Assembly (NCBI GenBank): GCA_029532415.1 | Contig: JAQOTA010000058.1 | Span: forward strand, 1,116,001 to 1,180,000 | DNA: 64,000 bases | Direction of reading: 5' to 3' | From: Marasmius tenuissimus | Lineage: Eukaryota > Basidiomycota > Agaricomycetes > Agaricales > Marasmiaceae | In this document: positions 23,765 to 36,461 of the stretch, piece by piece | How the letters are laid out: the number at the start of each line of letters is the position of its first letter | Numbering within the stretch: position 1 is the first letter of the stretch | The notes under the pieces: model-generated | The model's input: only the letters and a program-made list of their open reading frames with translations | Database searches by the model: none | What the model was told of the DNA's origin: nothing | Translations under genes and position numbers: made by a program

Positions 23765-24268
23765 TTATCGCCCACTCCGCGCTACAGCCAAACACTCTTC
23801 CTGCAGCCCATCGATCCAAGTTACTTCCACTCCAGCATTTTTCAGCTTCTGAGCTCCCTCGCAATTGACGAAATCATCCGGTTCCCCGACACCGATGAAG
23901 CATCGCCTGACCTTGGCCACGATGAGAGCGTCAGCACACGGCGCCAGTCCTGACGTCCGAATCGAGCAAGGCTCCATAGTGGTATAGACGTCAACTTGAG
24001 CCAAAACGTCGGGTTTGCTCGATGATCCCACGAGCTGAGAGAAGTCCGACTCTGACATCGATTCAAGCTTGGAGAGCGCGTTAGCCTCTGCGTGGGTGTT
24101 CCCAGGGAGTTCCCTCGAGTAGCCAGTTGCCAGTACAACAGGATCGGAATTTGGAGGTCGGTAGACCAGAGCGCAACCGACACAAAACGCGGTTGGAACG
24201 GGTGTACATTTTTTGGCTTCCTCGAGAGAGATGCGGAGAAAATGAAGATGAGAGTCGTTATCCTCCAT
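23765..24268 (-). CDS. RibD-like cytidine/deoxycytidylate deaminase-fold protein
   Basis: A single-exon gene of 167 aa with the zinc-dependent deaminase fold. The zinc site is NTHAEANAL (His ligand plus Glu proton shuttle) and EPCSIRTSGLAPCADAL (two Cys ligands). The second part resembles RibD pyrimidine deaminases (EPCS...PC), but with nine residues between the two cysteines rather than eight. The tail VGEPDDFVNCEGAQKLKNAG also matches the RibD pattern. It could act in riboflavin synthesis (deamination of the pyrimidine intermediate) or on another nucleotide. No reductase domain is present. Start ATG at 24268, 209 bp from the SPT6 start on the other strand. Confidence 0.85.
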   Translation of the reverse strand: MEDNDSHLHFLRISLEEAKKCTPVPTAFCVGCALVYRPPNSDPVVLATGYSRELPGNTHAEANALSKLESMSESDFSQLVGSSSKPDVLAQVDVYTTMEPCSIRTSGLAPCADALIVAKVRRCFIGVGEPDDFVNCEGAQKLKNAGVEVTWIDGLQEECLAVARSGR

Positions 24269-24477
24269 CTGATTGTTGTATGACTGGGGACCTAGTTGCA
24301 GGCCGTAATAATCCTTGTCGCTGCAGGGGACAAGGCCCTGAATAGGAAAGGTACTCCCACAATCAACAGAACATTACGTAATCTGTGCTTTGTATTGTCC
24401 AGGACCCGCTAGCGCTGAGTCTCGTCTTGAACTCGGACTGCTATTTTCGGTCTCAAAACTCTCGTCCTCTTCTCGCC

Positions 24478-27400
24478 ATGTCTCTAGCAGAAGATGATCA
24501 GAACATGCCCATTGCGGAGGACCGGATGGACGAAGATCAACCCGCGGATGAGGAAGGAGAGGGTGACGAAGTTATGCCCAGGGCGTCGGATGATAGCTCG
24601 GAGGAAGAAGAGGACGACGAGGAAGAGGAAAGGCGAATAAGAGAAGGATTTATTGTCGACGAGGATGAAGATGATGAGGGCGAAGAAGACGATGATAATG
24701 ATGAACGGCGCCATAGAAAACGCCGCAAAAGGCGCAAGAAGCACCACAGAAGACGTGTGTCCTCATTTCTGTTCTTTTTTTCTATTGTGTTTCCTGAAAA
24801 TATTATCAGGTGAAGAAGAGGATGACGGGCTGGAAGAGGATGACTTGGAGCTGTTGGAAGAAAACACCGGTGCTTCTTTCAAGAAAAACCGGCTCAAACG
24901 ACTGGTCAGGCGTGGTCGCTCTGAATCACCGCCAACCGCGTCGTCCTCGCGAGCGAGGAGAGCTGTGGTAGAATCCTCAGATGACGACTTGGAGGACGAG
25001 GGTGCGCAGCCGGTTCATGATATTCAGAGGATATGGGAAGAGAGGGACGATGACGATGACGACGCGGATGGAGATATTGATGATTTTATCGAGTATGACG
25101 ATGAAGATGAAGGTGGTATGCCGATGGACGAAAGGGCGCGGGAGCAGCTTCGGAAGGAAAGAAGGAAACAGCAGCAGGAAGCGCGGCGCAAGGCCCGAGG
25201 TGCATTCGTGGATGTGGCTGGGATTGACGCCAAGTGAGTAAAAAAGCAATCTCTCAAAATTCCGTTGTTGACTCTGCTACAGTGCATGGGCCGAAATACA
25301 CGACGTCTTCGGAGATGGTCATGAATATGACTGGGCGCTTGCTGGTGAAGACGAACATGAGGAACATGAGGATACTCAAATCAAGGATCTGACTATCAGC
25401 GAGGTACGTACTTAATTCTTCTGTCATTACCTCTGCTTACCCAGTGTACAAGGTCTTCGAACCTTCACAAATTCGCGAGCACATGTTGACTGAGGATGAC
25501 AACCTGATTCGCGCACAAGATACACCAGAACGTATGCAGCTCGCAACCTCTTCTCTTTCCTCCTCCGCCACCCTTTCGCTCCACAAGCCTCTTACCAATG
25601 AGGAGCTCAACTCTGCTGCTGGTTGGGTTTCTCAACGGATATCACCAACCAAGACTCGCCAGTACTTTGATCCTTCAGGGACGGACATCAAGTACAGCGG
25701 ATCCCTCGTTGCGGCTGTCATTTTCGTTTTACGGTGCCTCTTCGTTGAAGAGTATGAAGTACCATACATCTGGGCACATAAGCGCGATCATCTCTTTCAT
25801 TTTGACGTCAATGACGTTCGACACCGCAAGCAGCTTCTCGATCTACCGGAGCTTTGGACCATACATATCCTGGGGCAAAAGTATCGCTCTCTACTGGAAA
25901 GGAAGCAGACCTCGGCAGCTTCTTACAGCAGATTGGGTGTGGATGACTCATATTATTCAGAGGAGATTGTTCCTGCAATTGATAGTGTCGAAGTTGTGGC
26001 GGACGTGACGGAATGGCTGGTCATGAAGTACAAGGATAAACGGCAAGATGAAGCTACTTTCCGGTTTCATGATGATGAGGAGAACGAAACCGTCAAGAAG
26101 CACAAGATGCCCAGTCGGATCTCCGCATACGAGTTTGCGAAGAAGAGCATTGTTTCCAAATTAGCAGAGGCAAGTGACAAATACGCAACCTTTGTCTTCA
26201 ATCGCTGAACTTTCCATGATAGGCTTTCGGGGTTAAAACTCATGATATTGTCCTCAATTTCTTAGCCTCTCACCAGATTCATTTTGTGGAGGATAACGAC
26301 TTGCAACCAATTGTTTGTGCGGACCAATACGTTGACCCCGACCCTCTGAAGGCACAGCAAGCCGAAGAGCTCCTCCGACGAGCGCGAATGATCATTGCCA
26401 CAGAACTGGGAAAGGACCCTCTGTTACGAAAGGAGATCAGGAAGGTTTTTGAAAAGCACGCTTTGGTTTCTGTCGAACCCACAGAAAGAGGTGTGACGAA
26501 GATAAACGATGCTCATCCGTACTTCGTGAGTCGTTATTGTCACCTCGACCAGTAATTACTATGTACTAAACTTAATGGGTGTGCACAGAGCTTCAAATAC
26601 CTCCTCCACAAGCCCGCCAAAGACATGATGCAAAGTTCGCAATTCCTACACATATTGCGCGCAGAACAGGAGCTCCTTGTCAACGTCAACGCGTATCTTC
26701 CTCCGGATGTCAAGGCCTCATTTGAACTACGTCTCAACGAAGCATTCGCTTCGAGCAGCTTCAGCGAATCAGCTAAAGCATGGAACGAAGAACGGTCTCG
26801 CATAGTCCAGGAGGCGCTTGAGCAACATCTATTACCGGCAGCCGTCAAATGGATGAGAGAATACATCAGGGAGGCAGCAGAAGACCATCTTGCATCTCGT
26901 GCTAACGAAGAGCTCAAAAGGGTGAGTAAACCGTGTAACGTTGTGGCAGGTTCACTGACAGGGACACAGCGAATTGATAGCGCGCCTATCGCCACGAGAC
27001 ACATGGCCTTTGGAGACACTCCTTCCGTGCTCTCTGTGTCGTGGGGGAAAGGTGATCCACAAAAGGATGCCATTACTGCTGTTTTCATGGATGACGAAGG
27101 CCGCATGCGAGAGCACATGAAAATTGATAACTTGGTCGACACTGAGACCCGGGACGAGTTCGTTGATATCATCCGACGGAGGAAGCCGGACATCATAGTG
27201 GTCGGTGGATTTTCTATGGCCACTACGAAGCTCTCGCAACGCGTCAAGGAAATCGTTTCTGGGAAGTCGCAGGGTGGGGAAGGTGAGAGCGGGCCTGCTT
27301 TCGACATACGAGTTCTCTATGTTCCGGATGAGCTCGCTCGCATCTATCATAACAGTCAGCGGGGTAAAGACGAGTTCGGTGCTCTATCCCCTATTGCGAG

Positions 27401-29789
27401 ATATTGCATCGGTTTAGCACGATACGCGCAGAGTCCTCTCATCGAATATGCCGCGCTCGGCTCAAATATCACTGCAATATCGTTCGTTGAGGACGACCAG
27501 CATTTGGTCAGTGTTCATCTCTCTGTTTCCGTCGCGATGCGCTCATAAGGTTACAGATACCTGCTGAGAAGCTCCTCTCTGCTCTGGAACGGGCTCTGGT
27601 GGATATCACCAATAAAGTCGGCGTGGATATCAATCGTGCAGTCACCGACCGATATTACCGATACCTCCTTCCGTTCGTTTGTGGTCTCGGTCCGAGAAAG
27701 GCAAGAGAGCTTATCACGAAGATTGACAGCCTGGTGGGTAACTCGACCTACTCTCTCATACCAGCCTCTAACCTCATTTCATAAAGGGTGGCAGTCTTGC
27801 CAACAGGAACCAGTTCATCAGGAGTGGGATTCTTACCACAAAGATATTCCTCAACGCCGCTGGCTTCCTTCGTATCACTCAGGAAACAGAGGATCTCAGA
27901 ACGAAACATCGACCGGATGACGAACAAGCACCTGACCCCCTGGATAGCACTCGCATCCACCCTGAAGACTATGAGTTGGCCCGGAAGATGGCTACAGATG
28001 CTCTCGAATTGGACGAGGAAGATATTCACGACGAGCATCCGTCTTACGTCGTCACCCTCATCATGCAAGATGACGAGAACGACAAGAAACTCTCCGAGCT
28101 GAATCTAGATGACTTCGCTGTCAGTCTATACGAGGCGAACCAGGAGCAGAAGCGGCATACCTTGGATGTTATCCGTGCGGAGTTGTTGAAGCCTTTCGCC
28201 GAGCAGAGGCGACCATTCCCTCCCGTCACTGGATGGATGGTACTGACAATGTTGAGCGGTGAGACTCCGAAAACGTTGCGGGTCGGCCTCATCACTTCTG
28301 TCCTTGTCTATCGGATTCGTGGCGGCGCTGCATCTGTGCGTCTTGATTCTGGAGTCGAGGGATTTATTAACCCGGAGTATATGTCGGACGACAATGATAA
28401 GTCGGTCGCCAAAGGAACGAGTGTGCAAGGCGTCATAATCGACATGAAACTTGAGCTCGAGACCGACTCTTTCACCGTCGAATTGTCGACCCGTCGCAGT
28501 GATTTCGCTGATGGTGACAACCAGTTCCGCAAAGTTGAACACGATCAATACTGGGACTTGTTGCGGCATCAAAAGGACCAAGAGATCCACGAGCGCAAGA
28601 AGAGGTCGGAAGTTGATAGGAAGCGTCGGGTCATCAAGCATCCCAACTTCCACAACTTCAACACTGCTCAAGCCGAGACGTATTTGGATAAACAACAGCG
28701 GGGCGACGTTGTCATTCGGCCATCTTCAAAGGGCTTCGATCATCTGGCGGTTACCTGGAAGGTTGACGACGGACTATTCCAGCATATTGGTAAGGACAAC
28801 CACATACTACAATGAACTCTCACTCACGCACGCTCTAGATGTCACTGAGATTAACGCTGACCCGACTGGTCAAATGGTCGGCAGTCAGCTGTATATCGAC
28901 AGCAGTCACACATATGCTGATCTCGACGAATTGATTGTCAACCATGTGCAAGCCATGGCGCGACGTGTTGAAGATCTAATGCAGCACGATCGATTCAAGG
29001 CGGGTCCTGAGGACGAACTCCGTGAGTGCGTTTCAGATAATAGTCTCAACGGTTCCTTGACACTTGCCTTTCAGACCTTTTCTTGAAGAATCAGCTCGCT
29101 GCCAACCCGGCCAAGAGTATGTATGGATTTGCCCTAAATCGCAAGCGTCCCGGTCACTTCAGCCTCTGCTTCCTCGCAAATAAGCAGTCGTCCGTTCAAA
29201 CCTGGGTATGTATACCTCCTATTTGAGTGTTGCCACACAACCTCATTGACCCACGTAGCCTGTACGGGTTGCCCCTGAGGCCTACTACCTCTTCGAGGCT
29301 GCTGCTGTCGGTGTCCCGGAGCTTTGCGATGCATTCAAAGTTCGGTGAGAAAAAAATCCCTCGCTCAAGTTGTCTTCCAATATCTCATACGGGTAACTCC
29401 CTAGCCATCTACACGAGTCACAAAACCTTGCGAACAACGCTTCTGGAGGGAAAACGCCGTATGGTGGACGCACTCCGGGACGCCCTAGTGGACATGCCAC
29501 TCCAGGTCGGGCGTCTGTTAGGCCTATGGGTAGAACACCAAATCCGTATGGCGGCGCCACACCTGCACCACAATATGGTGCTACGCCATCGACATACGGT
29601 CAAACACCCCACGGCCAGACGCCCCACGGTCAGACACCCCATGGGTATGCGACGCCTGCGCATCGCCCTCAGGCCTACCCCCCGCCTCCTCCTCCCTCCA
29701 ACCTACCGCCTCACGGCATGAATCCTGCACGAGCAGCCATGATTCAACAATCTTCGACATGGGCAAAACCAGGATCTGGATGGTCATAG
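24478..29789 (+). CDS. SPT6: transcription elongation factor and histone chaperone SPT6
   Basis: Spt6 travels with RNA polymerase II, binds histones and restores nucleosomes after passage. The N-terminus is very acidic (Asp/Glu runs) and holds the [12 protein letters not shown] Iws1-binding area. The core follows: [20 protein letters not shown], then [20 protein letters not shown], a YqgF/RNase H-like part ([20 protein letters not shown]), helix-hairpin-helix ([14 protein letters not shown]), an S1 domain ([20 protein letters not shown]) and tandem SH2 ([20 protein letters not shown]). Its last exon encodes a Gly/Thr/Pro/His-rich tail with TPHG repeats. Start [10 protein letters not shown] at 24478 has the right composition. 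Stop at 29787-29789. The many introns are 45-60 nt. Order and content match fungal Spt6 throughout. Confidence 0.96.
29598..29642 (+). repeat. GQTPH coding repeats in SPT6 tail
   Basis: Three consecutive 15-nt units, differing at synonymous positions, encode Gly-Gln-Thr-Pro-His three times in the SPT6 C-terminal tail. Related degenerate units ([18 protein letters not shown]) precede it. Thr-Pro sites inside such repeats are potential phosphorylation targets for transcriptional kinases. Confidence 0.85.
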
Positions 29790-30043
29790 TATCTGCTATA
29801 CTGATTAACTTATCTCTTCTCTCACCGGCTCGACATTTACTACTGTATACTTGCTGTCAAATGCACCATATCTTACTGATGATCTCTATGCTCGTCTTCT
29901 CTTCGTGTGATCTGAGCTTCAGCGGCGAGCGCTAGTGCTTGAGTGGTTGACAATGATTGATGCTGCCCGAATTGGTACACTGCAAGCGCTGTTTGGCATT
30001 GGCTGTAGAGTACGTACAGCATACTCTCCAGCCTCCCCCATCA

Positions 30044-30060
30044 TTACCACCACCACCACC
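30044..30060 (+). repeat. ACC/CAC microsatellite before JmjC start
   Basis: A short run of ACC/CAC triplets ends directly at the JmjC start codon. It is probably part of the 5' leader and forms a good Kozak context (CACCATGG). Confidence 0.6.
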
Positions 30061-33000
30061 ATGGGGATGGAAGAGAGAAGGAAAGCAGTAAGTAATCAAG
30101 TCTGCATTTTGGATTCCAGGTGCCTACTGAAATGGCTGGTCAAAGCTGATGCAGGCAGGTCCTCAATGGGGAATGCAATGGACGACCGCGCCGCAAACTC
30201 CGGCATTTGAATCTCCGCATCGCGCCGCGTATACCAACCTGCCCTGTGAATCCTGCAAATCCCCAGCCATGGGTTCCATTGTGGACCCACAGCCTACCAC
30301 TCGACAGTTCACATGCAAAAACTGGCCTAGCTTTGACGACATTATCTCTCAACCTGGCTTCCGAGCCGTCCCTCGGATATCTGCCCTGGACCCCAACCTC
30401 CTAAAACACATTGAGCAGCATGAAGCAAACGGTGTGCCGCTCGTTGTTGAGGGCTTTCACAAACTACCCAGCTGGCAACCAGACATCTTCAACCCAACCT
30501 GGCTAGCGTCTCATGGTCAACGAGGTAGCGCCGACTCTTCGACTTGCGCCTCTCCCAATCTCATTAAACTCGATTTACAGAGATCAGCGTTAGGAATGTT
30601 TGTTCTGGCGAGGACAGGGTGATGGAAATGTCGGAATTCATTGGAGTGTCGCGTAGTATGCCTGAGTTTGCGGAGCCAGACGGTGCGTTCACGCTTACTA
30701 TTACCTCTTCGCTCTTCTGACTGCCAGTTCAGAAAAAGAACGTCTTTATGGGAAAGATGCGCCCTGTCCACCCGAATGGAACGAAAACCTTCATTGCGGG
30801 TCAATCCCTCGTCGTCTTCTGCCTGACAGCCAGTCCAACTTGTTGAACAATCTTCCAGAAATAGTGAGTTTAGGTCGCCAAGTTTATGTGCCCCTTCTCC
30901 GACCCATCCATGCCTACAGAAACGAGTTGAAACTCTGATGTGCTACATCGGAGTGTCGGATACCTATACCGCGATTCACAAAGATCTGTGTGGCTCCTTC
31001 GGTCACAATCTGATGTGCTATACAGAAGACAACGGTTCCTCTCTCTGGCTGATGACTGAAAGCTCATCCGCACGCCGACTCACTGATCACTTTCTTACCA
31101 CAAATCAAGTCTTGGATCATGAAACATATGTCATGACTGTGGAGGCAGCGGCAGCGGCAGCCAAAAAAGCGAACGTGACAATGTATGTCGTTGAGCAACA
31201 GCTCGGGGACTTGGTCCTGGTACCTCCGCGAAGTTGTCATCAAGTGGTCAACAGAGGAGGTATCACCATAAAGACATCTTGGTCCCGGATGACTTTGAGT
31301 GGGCTGAGTACAGCATTGTACTATGAACTTCCCCTTTATCGAAGGTATTTCATGTTCCCCAAGTCGATTATCACATCAACTTATGTTCACATAGAGTGTG
31401 TCGTCCCGAGACGTATCGGGTGAAAGCCACTATCTATCATACTCTTCAGCGTTGGACAAAGGAGCTGAGAGAGCAAAACAAAAACACTGTGGGTGGGCAA
31501 TGGTCGCAGTTGTTGCTCTACTGACGGTCAGCGCTCCAGAATCTGGCCAAAAATCTTACGACTGTCGCAGCACTTTACGATTCCATCCTCAGAGCAGAAT
31601 ACTGCTCGCAGCATCAAATCATGGACACGATCAAGAGCAATTCAGCAGATCCCGACCTTCAGTGCGATTTCTGTGGGGCAGATGTATTCCAGAGCTTTTT
31701 CTACTGCAAAGGTTGCGTGCAGGAGCAAACGAAGGTCATCGAGGACAGCTTCATCTTGTGCCCCGGATGCTACATCGAGGGACGGACTTGTAAATGTGGC
31801 ACCCTCAAACCCGGCCAGTTGCGTCCGTTTAGTGACTTGTTGGCTGCTAGGACAGCAAGCCATGCAGTACTACGACATTTCTGGAATACGAATAAGGCAA
31901 TTCAGGCAACCCCGCTAACCCCCGAAAAGTATGTGTGCTTCTCCCTTCACTCTATCTATTACCGATGTATGCGCAGGGAATTGCTCGATTCGGCTTCCAA
32001 GAGTGGCGTATTTTCGGCTTGTATAATATTGGCAGAAAATCGAAAGAGTATCGGTCCGAAGGTAAGTTGCGGTTGAGCTCCGCATGCCGGAGAAGTCTCA
32101 TCTCGATATATAGGACTCCCTTAACCGGAAGTGCAGCCCCACCTCTTCCGAGCCTTCACACGAGGACTTTTCTGCCGATGCACGATTCTATTGCAAAGAG
32201 TGTCATCGTACATTGTGCTTCAAACATCTTCTATCTCTCTTCGGTTTGCATTCTATGTTTGCCTTACACGCTCACCGTCAAGGGATCCTACACGCGAAAC
32301 ACATTGGGAACAAGAGGAGATATCAAGAGAAAGCAACTCCGTATGCGGAACAGGAGAAAAGGGGTTCGATGCCAGACGAAGATTTCCAGTTGAGCGATCT
32401 CGCTCTGGTCTACGACGTGTGCAAACCATTGCATCCCTTGTTCTGCCAACCTGGATGGTATGACAAGAACGTCACAGTAATTCGGGTACTGGTGCATTCC
32501 CTCCACCCAGGTCTCCATGCTGACCATTTGCAATAGGGTCTTGAGGAGTTCCCAAGTCATCTCGAGGCACGGTATAAGATCACTGTAGCTGTTTTTACCC
32601 GTCTGTTCGTGAAAAATATTGACAATCTCTATGCTAGGCGACTAATGGACACGATAGCCCGAGCGTTCGGGTCTCAAAGTCCGTCGAACGTCCGAAGAAA
32701 CGAAAGCGGAAAGCTTGGGTCCTAGACTGTGTCTTGATCAGTTCACCAGTACCGCTTGACGAAGCTGATGTGAGAGTATCCCGAGAAGTTGTCACCTCCA
32801 AGGTACATGTCTTTCAGTAACGAGGTGATATTCGTACTAATCTTGTTTATCTAGCGCATCCGAGCCGGCGTCGACGACGACGCAGGGTCGAGCAAACACA
32901 ACCGAACTTTCGTAGGCCCCTCGCTTTCGAAGCAAAAAAGGATGGCATCGAAAGCTGATCCTCAAACGGAGAGACGTCGAAAGCGGCCGAAAATAGCTCT

Positions 33001-34140
33001 CGACGATCCGACCTCCTGCGGCCCTTCCTTCAACTCTGAGCTCGCGAGGGCGATTGATTCTAGCGCTATCAATTCTGCAACACCCCAGGTGGCTGGTCCG
33101 TCACCAGAAATGATGAAGACGGGCAAGGCGAGAGGGAAAACGTCTTCTCAGGGAACTACGACCTCCACTCAAAACGAGGCATTGCCTGTTGCTCGTTTGC
33201 CTTCGACGGGCGACAGACAGATGCGTTTGCCTGGCTTCCTTGGGCCGTCAACTGTCCAAAGCTCACCAGCTGACGACTTTGGAGACGGTGCTCGTGGGCT
33301 CTCCCCCAGTACTAGTACCAAGCCACAACCGTAAGCATTCGACGAGGCCCATGAGATTTTGCTGATGCTCCCCTGGTTTCAAGGTCTGGACCGTCGGAGC
33401 CAAGTGAACTGGACGAATTGAAACAAGAGTTCGCTCTCCTCAAGAGGTAAGTGCAGAGATACCTCAACTAACAAGCTCGAGCATAACATTGTGAATACAG
33501 AGAATTCGACGAGCTAAAACGGAAGAATACCCCTGTCGTCGTTTACGTGCAGTCTCCCGACCAGGTCGCAACCTTCGCATCATCATCCCACACAGATCAC
33601 GAGAATATGGCTGGGATTGGTTTTTCTCACCAGGAAACGTATCACCGTCACGTTCGGCAGTCTCCGTCTGAAATCGGTACGTGCTGGCGTTGTATTACAC
33701 CTCTCTCTTCCTTATCTGCCAATGGGACAGGCCACATAAAAACTAGGAAGTCTAGCACACCAGCGCGACAGGATCGGCCTCGGCCTGGGTCCAGCGCGCC
33801 TCGCAGGCGACAAAACAGTTTGCGTGAGGGGCACTCGAGCCTCACGCCCGAGACAATCAGGGCACGCGGCGCTGGTTCGCGCGTCCAAACCCCTTCGGAT
33901 GAACGTGCAGGTATCACGAAGTACAAACGTGGCCAGAGTTCATTCCAGCATGAAGACACCCATTCACGTCCAAAATTTGGGCAAGCTCGTGCAAGCACTT
34001 CGGGTGAGTAGTCCGATATTGTCATCAAGCAAAGCAATACGCCGGCGTAGCTAATGTTTCTTCCAGCCTTGGTAGGGTACGAGACAGACGAGCTGGCCAT
34101 TCACGAATCCCCAGCCACACTTCGAAGTAAAGGCGGATGA
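30061..34140 (+). CDS. JmjC-domain histone lysine demethylase-like protein
   Basis: The N-terminal part (RKAAGPQWGMQWTTAPQTP, then CESCKSPAMG) leads into a segment PLVVEGFHKLPSWQPDIFN typical of proteins of the KDM3/JmjC group. The JmjC core keeps its iron ligands: YTAIHKDLCGSFGHNLMCY supplies His and Asp, and SCHQVVNRGG supplies the second His. A cysteine-rich region follows (CDFCGADVFQSFFYCKGC, then ILCPGCY and CKCG), and a later YCKECHRTLCFKHL adds more Cys/His. A classical nuclear signal PKKRKRK lies near 32690. The C-terminal third is disordered with a short coiled segment EFDELKRK. With the intact Fe(II) triad it is likely active as an oxygenase on histone lysines; the target site cannot be told. 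Start at 30061 after a CAC-rich leader; the first short exon encodes MGMEERRKA. The middle exon chain is only partly resolved. Confidence 0.85.
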
Positions 34141-34335
34141 ACTACTCGGTTTCGCAGAACCATTACCAGCTTTGTAAACTATAAATTCCGTGAACCAAGC
34201 TATCATAAGAACCAATTGAGTACCAGAAGTGGAAGATTATCGAGTAGATGAAGGGTATAGAAAGAAATTGACATGAACAGAGCGTGAACGTAACACATAA
34301 AGGAAAACATCCAAACGAACAAAAATGTTCCGGCT

Positions 34336-36279
34336 TTAACCGCAACGACATGTCAGTATCCTGAACAGAGTGTTCTTCGGGGGTGGATCCTCAACATCTT
34401 GTCCATCGTATTCACCCCTCGAAACACCATGGTCACCAGCTCTGGCTCGCACGTTGCTCAACGCAGGAGGTGCGGCTACGCTTGACATCATAGGTGAACC
34501 GCGTCCGTATTGTTGTGTGGTGCCGTATCCATCTTCGCCATTGTAGTCGTATCCTCCTGTTGCGTTCGCATACGGGTGCTGCGCACTGCCGCGTTGTGGG
34601 GTTCCTATCGGCACGTTGACTTGCGCAGCAGTGGAATGTGGAGTGACCTGCCCGGATGTGTTACCACCAGTGCCTAACGCATTGGAATTTTTTCGTTGGG
34701 AACTGGTTCGTACCAAAGCAGGTGAAGGCGCGGCAAGATTTCCTCCTTGCTGAGACGCGCGCCTTCTGTCTTCTCTTCGGCGATCGTGAGGCGAGGGAGG
34801 GGCTTGAGGTTGCATCTGATTTAATATTTGTTGATGTCCCTGCAAAAATTGAGCGATGGGAAACTGAGATAAGGTTGAGGAACGCACCGCAGAAGCTTCC
34901 CATCCTTTGCCGCCTGGAGAACGCAACCAATCAGTACAAAGTCCGACAAAGATACGTGCAATGTCTCACTGTTGAGTAGATTCCAATCGAATACACCGTC
35001 GTCGATATCCCCATTGTTCTTCATGACTTTGGCGAACAACTCGCGCAAGAACTCATAGTCAGGTGTCTCCTCAAAGCCAAGTTTGCGAACGTAATTCAAA
35101 TATATACCAAACTCCTCTAAGGTCGGGGTCAGCGAGTAGATTCAGGGTAAGAACGAGCGGAATGCCATACCTGGAAAGCCCTCGCAAAGTTCCTTTATGG
35201 GCGTGGTCTGTTTCTTCTCTCCTATCTTCTCGTACTTCTGCTTGTTGGTAGCCGCCTTGAGGCCCTGCCACGGAAGGCTTCCGCGCAGGAAGTACATGAA
35301 GACGTGACCTAATGCTTCGAGATCATCACGCCGTGATTGTTCTGTAAAGTCGTGCTCAACTCGGCTCCTATTATAAAAATCTTTGAGTGACCTACCTCGC
35401 CCCAAGTGAGTGTTGATGCTCATGTACCGAGCTGTACCACTCAGACTCTTTCGCTCTCGGTATGGAATATGTTGCTTTGTTTTAGGATCACGGTATTGTT
35501 TCGCCATTCCAAAATCAACCACATGGACGACTGTGCCGCACGTTGAGCAAGAAAGTATCGGAAGTGAAGTTGCCACAGTACACACCGTTGGATCCCTTAG
35601 TTCCAGGTCGTCCAACCAAGAAATTGTCAGGCTTGATATCCCGATAAATCAAATTCTTGTCATGTATTGTCTGCACGCGGGAAATCTAAGAACAAGGAGG
35701 AAAAACCGTCAGCGATGCAAGGGAGACACAAGTCAAGTTAACGCACCATCTGACGAGCGGCCATGCAGACTGTCTTTATCGAGAACTTCCTTCCACACAT
35801 ATCGAACAAATCTTCCAAGCTGGGACCCAACAGGTCAATGACGAGGATGTTATGCAGGCCTTCCTGCCCGAAGTGGTATATCTGAGGGATACCCGCTAAG
35901 AACGCAGTCAATGTGTCAGCACGAGCTCAGTGATGCAGAAAGCAGTCCAACTCACTGCACCCTGCAAGGATACGATATGAACGACATTCATCGCGCAGCT
36001 GGGGTGCTTCGGCTTTTCGAGGTTCCTGAATAAGTTTGGTCAATACGTGATGCAGGACAATGAGTGCCCTGGGACGCACAAACTTAATGGCCACAGTCTG
36101 AGAGTTTAGCAGGTTCGTTCCTGTACAGTAATGAGACGTCAACGGGGACGACTATTCGAAAAAGTGGTGGGCATGCCTTCAAAGATTACGCCGAAGGACC
36201 CTTCACCAATTTTCTTGCCAACTCTGTAGTGGACGCCAACAACATTGGCGGTAGACGATGAATGGGAGTGAGAAGTCAT
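34336..36279 (-). CDS. casein kinase I, membrane-associated Yck-like
   Basis: A CK1-family serine/threonine kinase. The N-terminus [20 protein letters not shown] is followed by the Gly-rich loop [14 protein letters not shown]. The ATP-binding Lys is in [11 protein letters not shown], the catalytic loop is [12 protein letters not shown], and the metal site is [14 protein letters not shown]1 signatures are present: [20 protein letters not shown] and [21 protein letters not shown] Gln/Pro-rich tail ([18 protein letters not shown]) ends in ILTCRCG. Terminal cysteines in fungal Yck/Cki1 kinases are palmitoylated and anchor the kinase at the plasma membrane; the Cys-Arg-Cys here could do the same, which is inference. 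Introns are short and the start at 36279 gives a normal N-terminus. Confidence 0.93.
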
Positions 36280-36461
36280 GGACGGGAGGTATGGAAGGGA
36301 GAAGGAAGAGAACGAGTGGAAGGGCCGTAGGCCTCTGGAGGGACGATGATGGTGGAGGCTACAAGAAAGGTGCTTCGGAATCGGTCAAATCCGAAATGGT
36401 GCTACTCAATTTGGGTATCGCCGGCAGACCGGCCTCGTTGCAAAGGCGCTTTGACGGGCGC

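Noticed and set aside
24484..25287. Long antisense frames opposite the SPT6 N-terminus
   Set aside because: They are the mirror of Asp/Glu-rich codons (Ser, Ile and Phe runs) and not independent genes.
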